Below are positions 6,916-15,306 of a stretch of DNA of 15,702 nt, in pieces. The notes beneath the pieces were generated by a model, which saw nothing but the letters and a program-made list of their open reading frames with translations, was not told the DNA's origin and made no database searches. The position numbers and the translations under genes are program-made. Within the stretch, counting starts at the first letter, position 1. Each line of letters starts with the position of its first letter. The stretch comes from an uncultured Erysipelotrichaceae bacterium (GTDB taxonomy: Bacteria > Bacillota_I > Bacilli_A > RF39 > UBA660), in assembly GCA_902766815.1 (NCBI GenBank), contig CACXEZ010000169.1, forward strand, positions 1 through 15,702, written 5' to 3'.

Positions 6916-8658
6916 ATGAAAAATATATATAGAACCTCTTACTGTGGTACTATCACTAACAATCATATAAAACAAACACTCACTTTATCAGGATGGATTG
7001 AAAATATTCGTGACCATGGAGGAATCATATTTTTAGATCTAAGAGATGAAACAGGCGTTATTCAATTAGTAAGTAATGATGATAAAATGTTCTTAGGTCT
7101 TACTAAAGAATCGACTGTAACTGTAACAGGAATCATTCGAAAAAGAAGTGTTGAAGATTATAATCCAAATCTTAAGACAGGAGAACTTGAACTATTAGTA
7201 GATAATATAAAAATTCTAAGTAAATCTCAAAATGTATTACCATTTGAAATTATCACTTCACATGAAGTAGGTGAAGACTTAAGATTAAAATATCGTTATT
7301 TAGATTTAAGAAACAAGAAAGTAAGAAACAATATCGACAAAAGAGCAAAAGTCTTAAAATTCATAAGAGAAAAAATGGATAGTTTAGGATTCCTTGAAGT
7401 ACAAACTCCAATTATCACAGCATCTTCTCCAGAAGGAGCTAGGGACTTTGTCATACCATCTCGTAAATATCCCAAAAAATTCTATGCCTTACCACAAGCT
7501 CCTCAAATTTATAAAGAACTTCTAATGGTAGGGGGAGTGGATAAATATTATCAAATAGCGCCATGTTTCAGAGATGAAGACTCTAGAGCCGACAGAACAA
7601 TGGAATTTTATCAACTAGATTTTGAAATGGCCTTTGTAGAAGAAGAAGACATCTACAAAATAGGAGAAGAAATATTTTATGATATCTTTACAACATTTTC
7701 AAATAAATTAGTTTCACCGAAACCATTTCCACGCATTTCATACAGAGAAGCAATGTTAAAATATGGAACCGATAAACCAGATCTAAGAAATCCATTAGAA
7801 ATAATAGATATTACAGGATATTTAAAAGAAACAAGTTTTAAACCATTCCAAAAATCTATCATTCGTGGAATTGTAGTAGATAATATTGGTATAAATTCTA
7901 ATAGTTGGTTTAATGAAATTGTAGATTATGCCACTAGCATTGGAATGCCTGGAATTGGATACGTAACCTTAACGGAAAGTGGTAGTCTAAAAGGACCAAT
8001 TGATAAATTTCTAACGACAGAAGAAAGAGAAAAATTAATAAAAGAAACAAACATGAAAACCAATAGTGTCCTATTCTTTATTGCAAACAGAAAAGAAAAA
8101 CAGGCAGCCAAATATGCAGGATTAATTAGAACTTACCTAGGAGAAAAATGTAATTTAATTGATAAAAATCAATATCAATTCTGCATTATTAATGACTTTC
8201 CAATGTTTGAATATAATGAAGAGTTAAAAAAATATGACTTTTGCCACAATCCATTTAGCATGCCAAAAGGTGGTATAGAAACTATAAAAAAAGACAAGTT
8301 AGATGATATTCTGGCTTATCAATACGACTTTGTTTGTAATGGATATGAAATGGCCAGCGGGGCATTAAGAAATTATGACCTAGAATGCTTAGAATTAGCA
8401 TTCGAAAGTGTTGGATACACCAAAGAAGTAGTAAAAGAAAGATTTAAATCTCTTTATAATGCATTTCAATATGGTGCTCCTCCTCACGGAGGGATGGCTC
8501 CTGGCATCGATAGAATCATCATGCTTCTGAATGATGTAGATAATTTAAGAGAAGTACAAGCCTTTCCAACGAGTGCCAGTGGAATAGATAATCTAATGGG
8601 CTCTCCATCAGAACTAACAGAAGCTCAATTGAGAGAACTACATATAAAAACTAGATAA
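6916..8658 (+). CDS. aspS: Aspartyl-tRNA synthetase, probably non-discriminating (AspRS/Asx)
   Basis: This class II synthetase charges tRNA-Asp and, in organisms using GatCAB for Asn, also tRNA-Asn. The 580 residues hold an N-terminal OB-fold anticodon domain (SGWIENIRDHGGIIFLDLRD), a catalytic core with QAPQIYKELLM, motif 2 FRDEDSRADRTMEFYQLDFEM and motif 3 GMAPGIDRIIMLL, and the bacterial GAD insertion (~290-410). Near the C-terminus it reads CNGYEMASGALRNYD rather than the NGYEIGGGSIRIHD of E. coli-like enzymes. This resembles the ELSSGAIRNH subgroup found in bacteria that amidate Asp-tRNA-Asn. With gatCAB in the same Asn-controlled transcript, the non-discriminating type is likely but inferred. 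ATG 6904 is in frame but has AAAGGA directly against it, so ATG 6916 (MKNIYRTSYCG) is the better start. Confidence 0.95.
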   Translation: MKNIYRTSYCGTITNNHIKQTLTLSGWIENIRDHGGIIFLDLRDETGVIQLVSNDDKMFLGLTKESTVTVTGIIRKRSVEDYNPNLKTGELELLVDNIKILSKSQNVLPFEIITSHEVGEDLRLKYRYLDLRNKKVRNNIDKRAKVLKFIREKMDSLGFLEVQTPIITASSPEGARDFVIPSRKYPKKFYALPQAPQIYKELLMVGGVDKYYQIAPCFRDEDSRADRTMEFYQLDFEMAFVEEEDIYKIGEEIFYDIFTTFSNKLVSPKPFPRISYREAMLKYGTDKPDLRNPLEIIDITGYLKETSFKPFQKSIIRGIVVDNIGINSNSWFNEIVDYATSIGMPGIGYVTLTESGSLKGPIDKFLTTEEREKLIKETNMKTNSVLFFIANRKEKQAAKYAGLIRTYLGEKCNLIDKNQYQFCIINDFPMFEYNEELKKYDFCHNPFSMPKGGIETIKKDKLDDILAYQYDFVCNGYEMASGALRNYDLECLELAFESVGYTKEVVKERFKSLYNAFQYGAPPHGGMAPGIDRIIMLLNDVDNLREVQAFPTSASGIDNLMGSPSELTEAQLRELHIKTR

Positions 8659-8690
8659 AAGTTATGATAAACTCTTATCTAATTTTTTTA
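8652..8690. terminator. Bidirectional terminator between convergent aspS and dinG-like gene
   Basis: TAGATAA (8652-8658) pairs with TTATCTA (8675-8681). T-rich tracts follow on the plus strand (8683-8689) and on the minus strand past 8652. The hairpin contains the aspS stop (8656-8658) and the helicase stop (8664-8662), which are only 3 nt apart. Confidence 0.65.
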
Positions 8691-10751
8691 TTTTTCTTGG
8701 TCCATAAGCTCCTCTTTTACCATCTCTATTTGTAATATTCTTAGAAGAGAATTCATAAACATCATTTATCTCATTAGTAAATTTAGTAAATGGAGTAACT
8801 TGTTTAATAATATTAATGTAACTCTCTAATCTTGAATCCAAACAGCATACAATGCCTTTATCTCTACCATCACGAATCAATCTACCAGTACCTTGAGCAA
8901 TTTTTTGAATCATATCATTCAAATAAACCATTCTAAAGGCATCTTTTTCCTTAAAATCTTGGGCTTTTCCCTTTGTAATAGCATCAACATTAGCAAAAGG
9001 CAGTCTTGTAATAATAACATTACATAAACTTTTCCCTTTAATATCAATACCCTCCCAGAATGCTCCAGTAGCAAATAAACAAGATTTAACGTTCTTCTCA
9101 AAATATTGACATATTTGAGCATTGCTTGCTTGTCCTTGCATCATAATATCAAAATCAAATTGATCCATATCTAAATGTTCATATACATATTTCATAGACA
9201 CCTTAGATGTAAATAATACCAAACATCTACCATTAGTAGCCTTCATAAGTTCACTCACTTTATCAACTAATTGTACTTTATAAGTATCATAATTTTCTTT
9301 AGGATTTGCAATTTCTGTATCATAATAAAATAAACTATTTTCATCATAATTATACGGAGAAGCATAAGTATGTCCATTTACTATCGTCTTATCAATAGGG
9401 CTAACCTCATCTAAAGAAAGACCTTTTTTAAAATATTCATAACTACTATTAGCATCAAGCAAAGTTCCAGATGTACAAACAATCGGAATATCTCTATAAA
9501 AGATTTTATTAGTAACATCAACAGTACTTCGACTAGCATATCCAATCTCTATCTTGTTTGTACGATAAAAATTAATCCAATAAATATTATCACTTTGATT
9601 TTTTTGAAGCATATCTCTAAATAAATAATTAATCTTTTCTAAATTTTCTACTTTATAATCAGAATAATATCTCATATTACGATTATAAATCTTTATTTGA
9701 TTAATAATTTTATCTAATCTTTTATTAATTTCTTTTAAAATATTCTCCGTTTTATCAACAGAAAAAGGAATTTTATCACAATCAATAATTTTAATTTCTC
9801 TCTCTTCATTATTATTATAAAAGTATCCACTACCTCTTTTTCTAACAACAGAAAAGAAATTCTCAATCAAATGTATAGTTTTTACAATATAATCTTGCAT
9901 ATTTTTATGGTCAAATATATTATTGACATAATAATTAAGAGTTTTTTTAATAATCTCCAAATTCATAATATCACTATTAATATTTCTGATAGCATCCTCT
10001 AATTTATGTGCTTCATCAAATACAATCATATCAGCATTATTAATAAAATCTCTGTTGTCTAAAACCGATTTAGCAAAATGATTATGATTAGTAATAACAA
10101 TATCCGCTTGATTAATTTCCTTAGAAATATCTTTATGAAAACAAAATCTAGAATAATTACAATGACTACAAGCGCCTCTATTTTTTATTTGAACCTGCTT
10201 CCAAACCCTATCACTAACTTCTAATAATTCATCTCTATCAACAGTACTTTTACTATTAATATCTCTTCTTAAATCCTTTAACGTTTCTTTATCCTTACCA
10301 TCACAAGTAGCAACCATTTCATCTATCTTAGCAAGACATGCATAATTATTAACTCCCTTAGCAATAGCAGCATTAATTTTTATTCCAAGCATTTTAGAAA
10401 TCATATGAATATCAGTAAGAAGCTGCTGCTGTAAGCCAATATTAGAAGTAGAAATAACAATATTTTCAAACTTACTTATATTTTGATAACTAGAAAATAT
10501 TGGAATCAAATATCCCATACTTTTACCAATGCCAACTCCAGCTTGCACAAGTAATATTTCCTTATCACGAATTGCCTTCATAACATCTTTAGCAAACATA
10601 TGTTGCCCTTTTCTATAAACTAATTTAACACCATTAATTTCTGTTTTTTTTTATCAGATTCGTAAATCTTTTTAAAAAACTGTTCAATCTCATTTTGTGC
10701 AACTGTATATTCTTTATCCTGTCTATCTTCTCTCCAAATAGATTCAATCAT
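8662..10751 (-). CDS. dinG: DinG/XPD-type ATP-dependent DNA helicase with a -1 frame junction near its N-terminus
   Basis: This is a superfamily 2 iron-sulfur helicase of the DinG/XPD group, acting on forked or R-loop DNA. The long frame (10599-8662, 645 residues) shows Walker A AGVGIGKS, four candidate cluster cysteines (NYACL, then GACSHC...FCFH), DEAH in IVFDEAHKLED, a TSGTLLD motif, GAFWEGIDIKG, and motif VI QGTGRLIRDGRDKG. The true start appears to be ATG 10751: it has the SD GGGGTGAGG and a consensus promoter. This opens a short frame (10751-10620) that encodes MIESIWREDRQDK and continues to an A9 run (10652-10644). The required frame beyond, TEINGVKLVYRKGQHMFAKDV, contains the Q-motif region and lacks a start of its own with a good SD. 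A -1 shift, or one extra A, joins them into ~693 residues. It could be programmed slippage, a real mutation or a homopolymer error. Confidence 0.88.
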
Positions 10752-10779
10752 TAGCCTCACCCCTTAAATATGGCTCTAT

Positions 10780-10807
10780 ATTATACATAAAACACAGTTT
10801 TTGTCAA
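10780..10807 (-). promoter_or_regulatory. Sigma-A type promoter of the dinG-like gene
   Basis: On the minus strand TTGACA (10807-10802) and TATAAT (10785-10780) are separated by 16 nt, upstream of the SD GGGGTGAGG and ATG 10751. This perfect promoter supports a start at 10751 rather than at the internal ATG 10599. Confidence 0.85.
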
Positions 10808-10821
10808 TAACTACAAATTAA

Positions 10822-10846
10822 TTTCTATAAAAAACACTTATAGAAA
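10822..10846. repeat. Inverted repeat upstream of the dinG promoter
   Basis: TTTCTATAA (10822-10830) and TTATAGAAA (10838-10846) are perfect 9-bp arms around a 7-nt loop. There is no U-tract after it, so it is not an obvious terminator. It lies 15 bp upstream of the dinG -35 box and could be an operator or chance in AT-rich DNA. Confidence 0.4.
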
Positions 10847-10873
10847 AAGAAATTAAATTAAAATACTGTAAGT

Positions 10874-10904
10874 TAATAAAAAGACCATTACCTAAGTAAT
10901 GATC
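10874..10904 (-). terminator. Intrinsic terminator of the small membrane protein gene
   Basis: Read on the minus strand, GATCATTAC, loop TTAG, then GTAATGGTC (10904-10883) forms a 9-bp stem with one G-U pair, followed by TTTTTATT. It lies 24 bp after the stop of the 114-residue gene. Confidence 0.85.
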
Positions 10905-10927
10905 AATAATTCACCTCATAATAAATA

Positions 10928-11272
10928 TTAATCTTTAAATGTATTCTTAACAGCTAAATAAGTAAGGCAAATATTAATAGCAATTCCTATAACATATCCA
11001 ACAATATAAGAAGTTGTATTATTAGCGGAATTAGCAATAAGAACTAATACACCATTAACCAAATAGCATCCACCATACACATATAGATAATTAATACCTT
11101 TACCCTGAATTAAATAAATTAATCCAAATAATTCTCCAGCACATGCTATAGCAGAAACTAAGTAAATAATTCCACTGCTGGCAGCTATTAAGTTAGAAAC
11201 AACCCCAAAACCAGAAAGTACAATTAAAAATATTAGCCATACCTTACCAATTGTAGAAATTTTCTTTGACAT
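10928..11272 (-). CDS. Small four-helix integral membrane protein, function unknown
   Basis: I do not recognise the 114-residue product as a named family. It has four hydrophobic segments at about residues 11-31, 35-56, 60-82 and 86-107, short polar ends (MSKKISTIGK, VKNTFKD) and no signal-peptidase site, so it should span the membrane four times. No catalytic or transport motif is visible. The start is well fixed by GGAGGAGA 4 nt before ATG 11272, and upstream TGATATAAT gives an extended -10 promoter. It forms a monocistronic unit with its own terminator, divergent from the phosphodiesterase gene. Small proteins of this shape are often lumped as DUF membrane proteins; nothing here suggests transfer. 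Confidence 0.8.
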   Translation of the reverse strand: MSKKISTIGKVWLIFLIVLSGFGVVSNLIAASSGIIYLVSAIACAGELFGLIYLIQGKGINYLYVYGGCYLVNGVLVLIANSANNTTSYIVGYVIGIAINICLTYLAVKNTFKD

Positions 11273-11289
11273 AATTCTCCTCCTTCAGC

Positions 11290-11300
11290 AATATTATATC
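11290..11300 (-). promoter_or_regulatory. Extended -10 promoter of the small membrane protein gene
   Basis: Minus-strand TGATATAAT (TG, one base, TATAAT) lies about 20 bp upstream of the start codon. The -35 region (TTGTTA, 19 nt spacing) is weak, as is usual for extended -10 promoters. Confidence 0.55.
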
Positions 11301-11327
11301 ACATAAACGACAAAAATTAACAAAATG

Positions 11328-11357
11328 TTGTACAAAAATTAATATAAGTGTTAAAAT
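11328..11357 (+). promoter_or_regulatory. Promoter of the glycerophosphodiester phosphodiesterase gene
   Basis: TTGTAC (11328-11333) and TAAAAT (11352-11357) are 18 nt apart, followed by GGAGGAATAGG and ATG 11381. Confidence 0.6.
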
Positions 11358-11380
11358 ATACATAGATATGGAGGAATAGG

Positions 11381-12088
11381 ATGGATAATCATTTTCTAAA
11401 GAATAGTTTAATATCTCACAGAGGTATTCATGATAATATAAAAACATATGAAAATACCTTAGAATCATTTAAATTAGCAATGAAAAAAAACTATATAATA
11501 GAACTAGATATTCATCTAACAAAAGATAATCAAATAGTAGTATTTCATGACTATAACACCAAAAGAATCACCGGCAAAGATCATATAGTAGAACAATCTA
11601 CTTATAAAGAATTAAATAACCAAGAAATAATTCATATCCCAACTCTAGAAGAAGTATTAAAACTAGTGCACGGTAAAGTGCCCTTACTAATAGAAATTAA
11701 ACAAAACTCTAAAGTAGGACTATTAGAAAGAACTCTGATGGATATCTTAAAAAATTACAAAGGAGAATACGCTATCCAAAGTTTTAATGCCATGACCGTA
11801 TATTGGCTTAAAAAACATTATCCAAACATATTAAGAGGTCAATTATCTTACCATTACAAAAAGATAAAAATGAATAAATTATCTAAATTTTTACTTAAAA
11901 ACATGATATTTAATCCTTTAACAAAACCAAACTTCATATCCTATAAATATAATGAATTATCCCCAAGAAAAATAAAAAAATATAAGAAAAAAGGTATCTC
12001 TCTTATCGCATGGACCATTAACAACAAAGCTGACTTCAACAAATACAAAGATATATATGATAATCTAATATGTGAAAAATTTATATAA
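11381..12088 (+). CDS. Glycerophosphodiester phosphodiesterase (GDPD family, UgpQ-like)
   Basis: The enzyme hydrolyses glycerophosphodiesters, released by phospholipid or teichoic-acid turnover, to glycerol-3-phosphate and an alcohol. The 235-residue TIM-barrel domain has all the family motifs: SHRG (H13, R14), YENT (E24, N25), the metal-binding ELDIHLT (E41, D43), VVFHD (general acid/base H56, D57) and LLIEIK (E105, K107). The final barrel strand is SLIAWTINN. There is no signal peptide or membrane helix, so it is cytoplasmic and of minimal length for the family. ATG 11381 follows GGAGGAATAGG. It ends 60 bp before the next gene, which has its own promoter, so the two are probably separate units. 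Confidence 0.93.
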   Translation: MDNHFLKNSLISHRGIHDNIKTYENTLESFKLAMKKNYIIELDIHLTKDNQIVVFHDYNTKRITGKDHIVEQSTYKELNNQEIIHIPTLEEVLKLVHGKVPLLIEIKQNSKVGLLERTLMDILKNYKGEYAIQSFNAMTVYWLKKHYPNILRGQLSYHYKKIKMNKLSKFLLKNMIFNPLTKPNFISYKYNELSPRKIKKYKKKGISLIAWTINNKADFNKYKDIYDNLICEKFI

Positions 12089-12093
12089 AATAT

Positions 12094-12122
12094 TTGTCTA
12101 AACTCCAATTTTAATATATAAT
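12094..12122 (+). promoter_or_regulatory. Promoter of the 879-residue hypothetical gene
   Basis: TTGTCT (12094-12099) and TATAAT (12117-12122) are 17 nt apart, followed by AAGGAG and ATG 12149. No terminator separates it from the phosphodiesterase gene, so some read-through is possible. Confidence 0.75.
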
Positions 12123-12148
12123 ATTACTATAAAATAAGGAGTGGTAGA

Positions 12149-14788
12149 ATGAATGGACAAGTTGAAAAATTAAATATAATAGAAAAACTTCAAAAAGTCT
12201 TAATATTAAGGAATTTAAAAAATAACGATTTCACAGCCTATCAAAATATAAGTTCTCTAAGACTAAAAATGGATAAAGAAATATTAGAATTAGCCTGGAA
12301 GATAGCTTCTCCAGAAAATTATCATGAATTTCCCGAACATTATCAAAAATCAAAACTAGAACAGACTACTAACAAAGGAGCATTACTAAAATATTTAAGC
12401 CCAAATATCCAAGAACAAATCTGTTTAGAAACACCAAATCTATTAATAAGTAGTAGTCCAGATATTCAAATAAAACTAGGTCCAAGTCATCCAGAATTAA
12501 TAACTAGTTTTGATAAAGATACTCAACTAAAAATCGCTTTTCAAAATGGTGACTTATTAAGTAAGTGTTATGAAAGTGTTCAAGAAGAAGCTATTAAACA
12601 AAAACCTGAACTTATATACTATTGTTCTTTAAATATAAAAAGAGACAGATTAATAGAAAATCTAGATTCTACATTATGGGAGTCATATTTAAAAACACCA
12701 AATTTATCAATGAAAAATGACGAACTGAGAATTCTTTTATCCCAATTACCATCAGAAACTAAATACAAATATGAAGCAATATTTTATGAATCAAGAGCAG
12801 AAGAAGAATTAAAAGAGAATCTCTTATTTGAAAGATCAAAAACAATGAATTACGAATTTGCCAAGTATTGTAATTTAGAAACACAAAACAAAATATATGA
12901 TATAGTCCAATCTATTTCTAGCGAACAAGCAGCATTCCTTGATGAAAAAAGAAATAGCCCAACAGGAACATATACAAGATATCAAGATTTTAGTGAATCT
13001 TTTATATTAACAAAATTATCTGAAACATATGGAAATGACAAAATAAATGAATATAAAAACTTTATAAATAAATTATATCAAAAATATCCATGGGAAAAAC
13101 AACATATACTAGGCATATTTTTGAACGAAAAATCTAGCATAGTAGAAAAAGTTGAACCAAAAAAAGTAATAAATTTTCTTGAAGATTACCTAAATGAAGA
13201 TAAAGTGAAAGAAAGAAAAAATAATCATGAAGCAAAGGCATATTACTACAATGAATTCTTCGATTTAATCAAAGAAGCCTACGGAAAAGAAGCCTTAGAA
13301 ATTCTAAAAGAAAGACCGGGATTAAATTTTGAAGATATTGATAATTTAGAAGTATTTTCTCCTGAAATTTTAAATAATTTTAGTAAAGGTTTTATTCATG
13401 ATTTGTTAAATTATGACTTCGGACAAGAAGAATTTGATATCACAAAAATAGCTAAAAATCCTGAAGACCTACAAGCATTCAAGTTATATTATTCAAGAAT
13501 CTCAAAAATACTAGGAGAAAATGCTACAACAATGAAAATATGTATCTCAAGATATAGAGAATATAAAAATATTCTAAAAGAAGCATCAAAACAAAATTTA
13601 ACAGAAGAACAATTACAAAAATTAGATGCCCTATGTACATGGCCCAAAAATATAGCTAATATCACCAAAATAGAAGAATTAGATAATTTAGAAGAAAAAT
13701 TAAAAAAAACAATTATAGTAGCAACAAATGAAAAAAATGAAATATTTGATTTAAAAACAATAGACTTCTTTAATACTAATTTAGAAAGTGAAAATATTTT
13801 ATTTAGTTATTTGAATCCCCCAAAAGATGTATTAGACATGTTATCTTCAAAAGAAATAGAAACACTAAATTACTTAAAAAAAACAGACTTATTAACAAAG
13901 TATTCTTTTCCTAAAGGAAATAATACAACATTAAATCAAGCAATAGATAACAACATGTCTTTAAGTAAAATATTTCTAGATAAATATACATTATTAACTA
14001 AAATAAAAAATTATGAAATGAAAAAATTTCAAGAAGAAACAATTACAGGTAGAAAAGAAATTGAAGAAAATATACAAGAAAATAAATATGATGCAAAAAG
14101 AGTTATAGTAGATGGAATAGAGATTATCGATCTAGGAACGATGCCAGTAAATTTTGCTATACATAATCCTAGTATGAACAATAGCGGAGTTCTTGAAAAT
14201 ATGGAAAATTTAATGAATGAAAACTTAATATTTGAAGGTAAAAGTGGTATCTCTACAATATCAGCCAATGCGGAGTGGGAAAATGGTACTTATCGTTCTA
14301 TGGGAGTAGGAGGAATCAGATACATTTATTGGAATTTCGATAGTAATGAAATTATGGCATTTAAAGGAAATTGTATTGAAGAAAATTCATACACCAATGG
14401 TGATTCTAATGTATCACATGTGGGAAAATTAATAAAATCTACTGGTGATACTAACTCCTCGTTAAGAGAATACAAAAATCAAAATGCTGGAACTGAAATA
14501 GCCTTTTATCGTCGATATAGAGATCACAAAAAAATAGAAGAAAGTCCAAGATATGGTGGGAAAATAATACCTGATGCAATATTTGCTAGTTTTATAACTC
14601 CAGAAATTTTACAACTTCCAACAAAAATATTTGGAAGAAATATTCCCATTATATGCAGAGGAACATTACAAACAGAAAAAAATATAAGAGAAATAACAGC
14701 GATGATAAAAAATCAAAAAGAAATACAAATGTTCAATCTATCATTCCAAAAAGTTAGTAATGCAGAAGAACAAGGACATAGTCGCTAA
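12149..14788 (+). CDS. Large protein of unknown function with N-terminal helical repeats and a distinct C-terminal domain
   Basis: I do not recognise a named family for this 879-residue product. It has no signal peptide or membrane segment, so it is predicted cytoplasmic. Residues ~82-175 hold five degenerate repeats of about 19 residues with the pattern S..hQ.....P.LI (YLSPNIQEQICLETPNLLIS, then SSPDIQ..., FDKDTQ..., CYESVQ..., CSLNIK...). Residues ~200-650 are charged and helix-rich. Residues ~655-860 form an alpha/beta region with MPVNFAIHNP (H672), GISTISAN (S702-S705), GVGGIRYIYWNF, AGTEIAFYRRY (E783), RYGGKIIPDAIFASF and FGRNIPIICRG. This arrangement resembles, from memory, the C-terminal domain of large uncharacterised proteins in gut Firmicutes that end in PDYI/PSYI blocks; that is an impression, not a search result. 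The SD AAGGAG precedes ATG by 8 nt. It is followed 16 bp later by a 69-residue gene in the same transcript. Confidence 0.85.
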   Translation: MNGQVEKLNIIEKLQKVLILRNLKNNDFTAYQNISSLRLKMDKEILELAWKIASPENYHEFPEHYQKSKLEQTTNKGALLKYLSPNIQEQICLETPNLLISSSPDIQIKLGPSHPELITSFDKDTQLKIAFQNGDLLSKCYESVQEEAIKQKPELIYYCSLNIKRDRLIENLDSTLWESYLKTPNLSMKNDELRILLSQLPSETKYKYEAIFYESRAEEELKENLLFERSKTMNYEFAKYCNLETQNKIYDIVQSISSEQAAFLDEKRNSPTGTYTRYQDFSESFILTKLSETYGNDKINEYKNFINKLYQKYPWEKQHILGIFLNEKSSIVEKVEPKKVINFLEDYLNEDKVKERKNNHEAKAYYYNEFFDLIKEAYGKEALEILKERPGLNFEDIDNLEVFSPEILNNFSKGFIHDLLNYDFGQEEFDITKIAKNPEDLQAFKLYYSRISKILGENATTMKICISRYREYKNILKEASKQNLTEEQLQKLDALCTWPKNIANITKIEELDNLEEKLKKTIIVATNEKNEIFDLKTIDFFNTNLESENILFSYLNPPKDVLDMLSSKEIETLNYLKKTDLLTKYSFPKGNNTTLNQAIDNNMSLSKIFLDKYTLLTKIKNYEMKKFQEETITGRKEIEENIQENKYDAKRVIVDGIEIIDLGTMPVNFAIHNPSMNNSGVLENMENLMNENLIFEGKSGISTISANAEWENGTYRSMGVGGIRYIYWNFDSNEIMAFKGNCIEENSYTNGDSNVSHVGKLIKSTGDTNSSLREYKNQNAGTEIAFYRRYRDHKKIEESPRYGGKIIPDAIFASFITPEILQLPTKIFGRNIPIICRGTLQTEKNIREITAMIKNQKEIQMFNLSFQKVSNAEEQGHSR

Positions 14789-14804
14789 AAGGAGTAAAGA
14801 ATAG

Positions 14805-15014
14805 ATGTATACATGGGAAATAGAAAATTTACTAAAATTAAAAAATTATGTTTTATATGGAGATGAGTACCTACATATGATAAGTACCTCTCCCCAAATA
14901 AAAGAAATCAAATATAATGCCTATAATGATACCTTTGAAAGTTGGACAAGAGAGGATGATAATTCAGTAAACTATTTTAAATATAAAGTAAGAAAAAGAA
15001 ATAACAATAATTAG
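14805..15014 (+). CDS. Small companion protein of unknown function (69 aa)
   Basis: The gene lies 16 bp after the 879-residue gene, with SD AAAGGAG about 10 nt before its ATG and no promoter or terminator between, so the two are co-transcribed. The product is soluble and compact: two N-terminal helices (WEIENLLKLKNYVLYGDEYLHMISTSP), then strands (IKEIKYNAYNDTFESWT and VNYFKYKVRKR), ending in a basic Asn-rich tail. No family is recognised. The tandem order of a large cytoplasmic protein and a small one suggests a partner, chaperone or immunity role, but nothing in the sequence proves it. It is the only complete gene here that ends in TAG. Confidence 0.75.
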   Translation: MYTWEIENLLKLKNYVLYGDEYLHMISTSPQIKEIKYNAYNDTFESWTREDDNSVNYFKYKVRKRNNNN

Positions 15015-15027
15015 AAAGAAGGTAATT

Positions 15028-15306
15028 ATGAAAATCATTATCACAAGAAAATTATAATTTAAAAAGTGATAAATATATATCATTAAGAGAAATATTAGAA
15101 CATCTAGAAACAGATGATAATTTAGTAGTACCACTAGGAAAAATAAATAAATATAGGATTTGGAGATATTCCATGTCTATTAATAACTGGAGAAACAGGG
15201 GTGGAACAAGCAGAGCCAGATTAGATGGCGTCATGGACTCTAAACATTCAGTATGGGAAAATGAAGAAATGAATGCATCAACTTTTCAATATGCAAGAGA
15301 TATTTG
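15028..15306 (+). pseudogene. Decayed remnant of an FtsK/SpoIIIE-type DNA translocase
   Basis: Pieces of an FtsK/SpoIIIE motor domain lie in two frames. In the frame of 15032 it reads NLKSDKYISLREILEHLE and LVVPLGK, like the SLREVL...ALGKD lead-in to Walker A. In the frame of 15153 it reads IGFGDIPCLLITGETG, like MPHLLIAGATGSGKS. The frame then returns to the first one at a damaged P-loop (GTS instead of GKS) and reads WENEEMN...QYARDI, like the WLVEEMERRY...ARDI region, which normally lies far downstream. Most of the motor domain is therefore deleted and at least two frameshifts are present. An SD (AAGAAGG) and ATG at 15028 still precede it, giving only a 9-codon ORF. The start and end given are those of recognisable traces. 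Assignment rests on by-eye motif order. Confidence 0.6.

Noticed and set aside
10788..10800. Short AAAAC-TGT-GTTTT palindrome in the dinG promoter spacer as an SOS (LexA) box
   Set aside because: It does not match the Gram-positive GAAC....GTTC consensus; short A/T palindromes are expected here by chance.
10822..10846. 9-bp inverted repeat as a terminator
   Set aside because: It has no U-tract on either strand and a proper terminator for the same transcript already lies at 10874-10904.
11244..11468. Minus-strand open frame across the divergent promoter region
   Set aside because: It overlaps the promoters and starts of two better-supported genes and has no family-like sequence.
15052..15234. 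Minus-strand 60-codon open frame opposite the translocase remnant
   Set aside because: The plus strand carries recognisable FtsK-like motifs; the minus frame has none and no SD.
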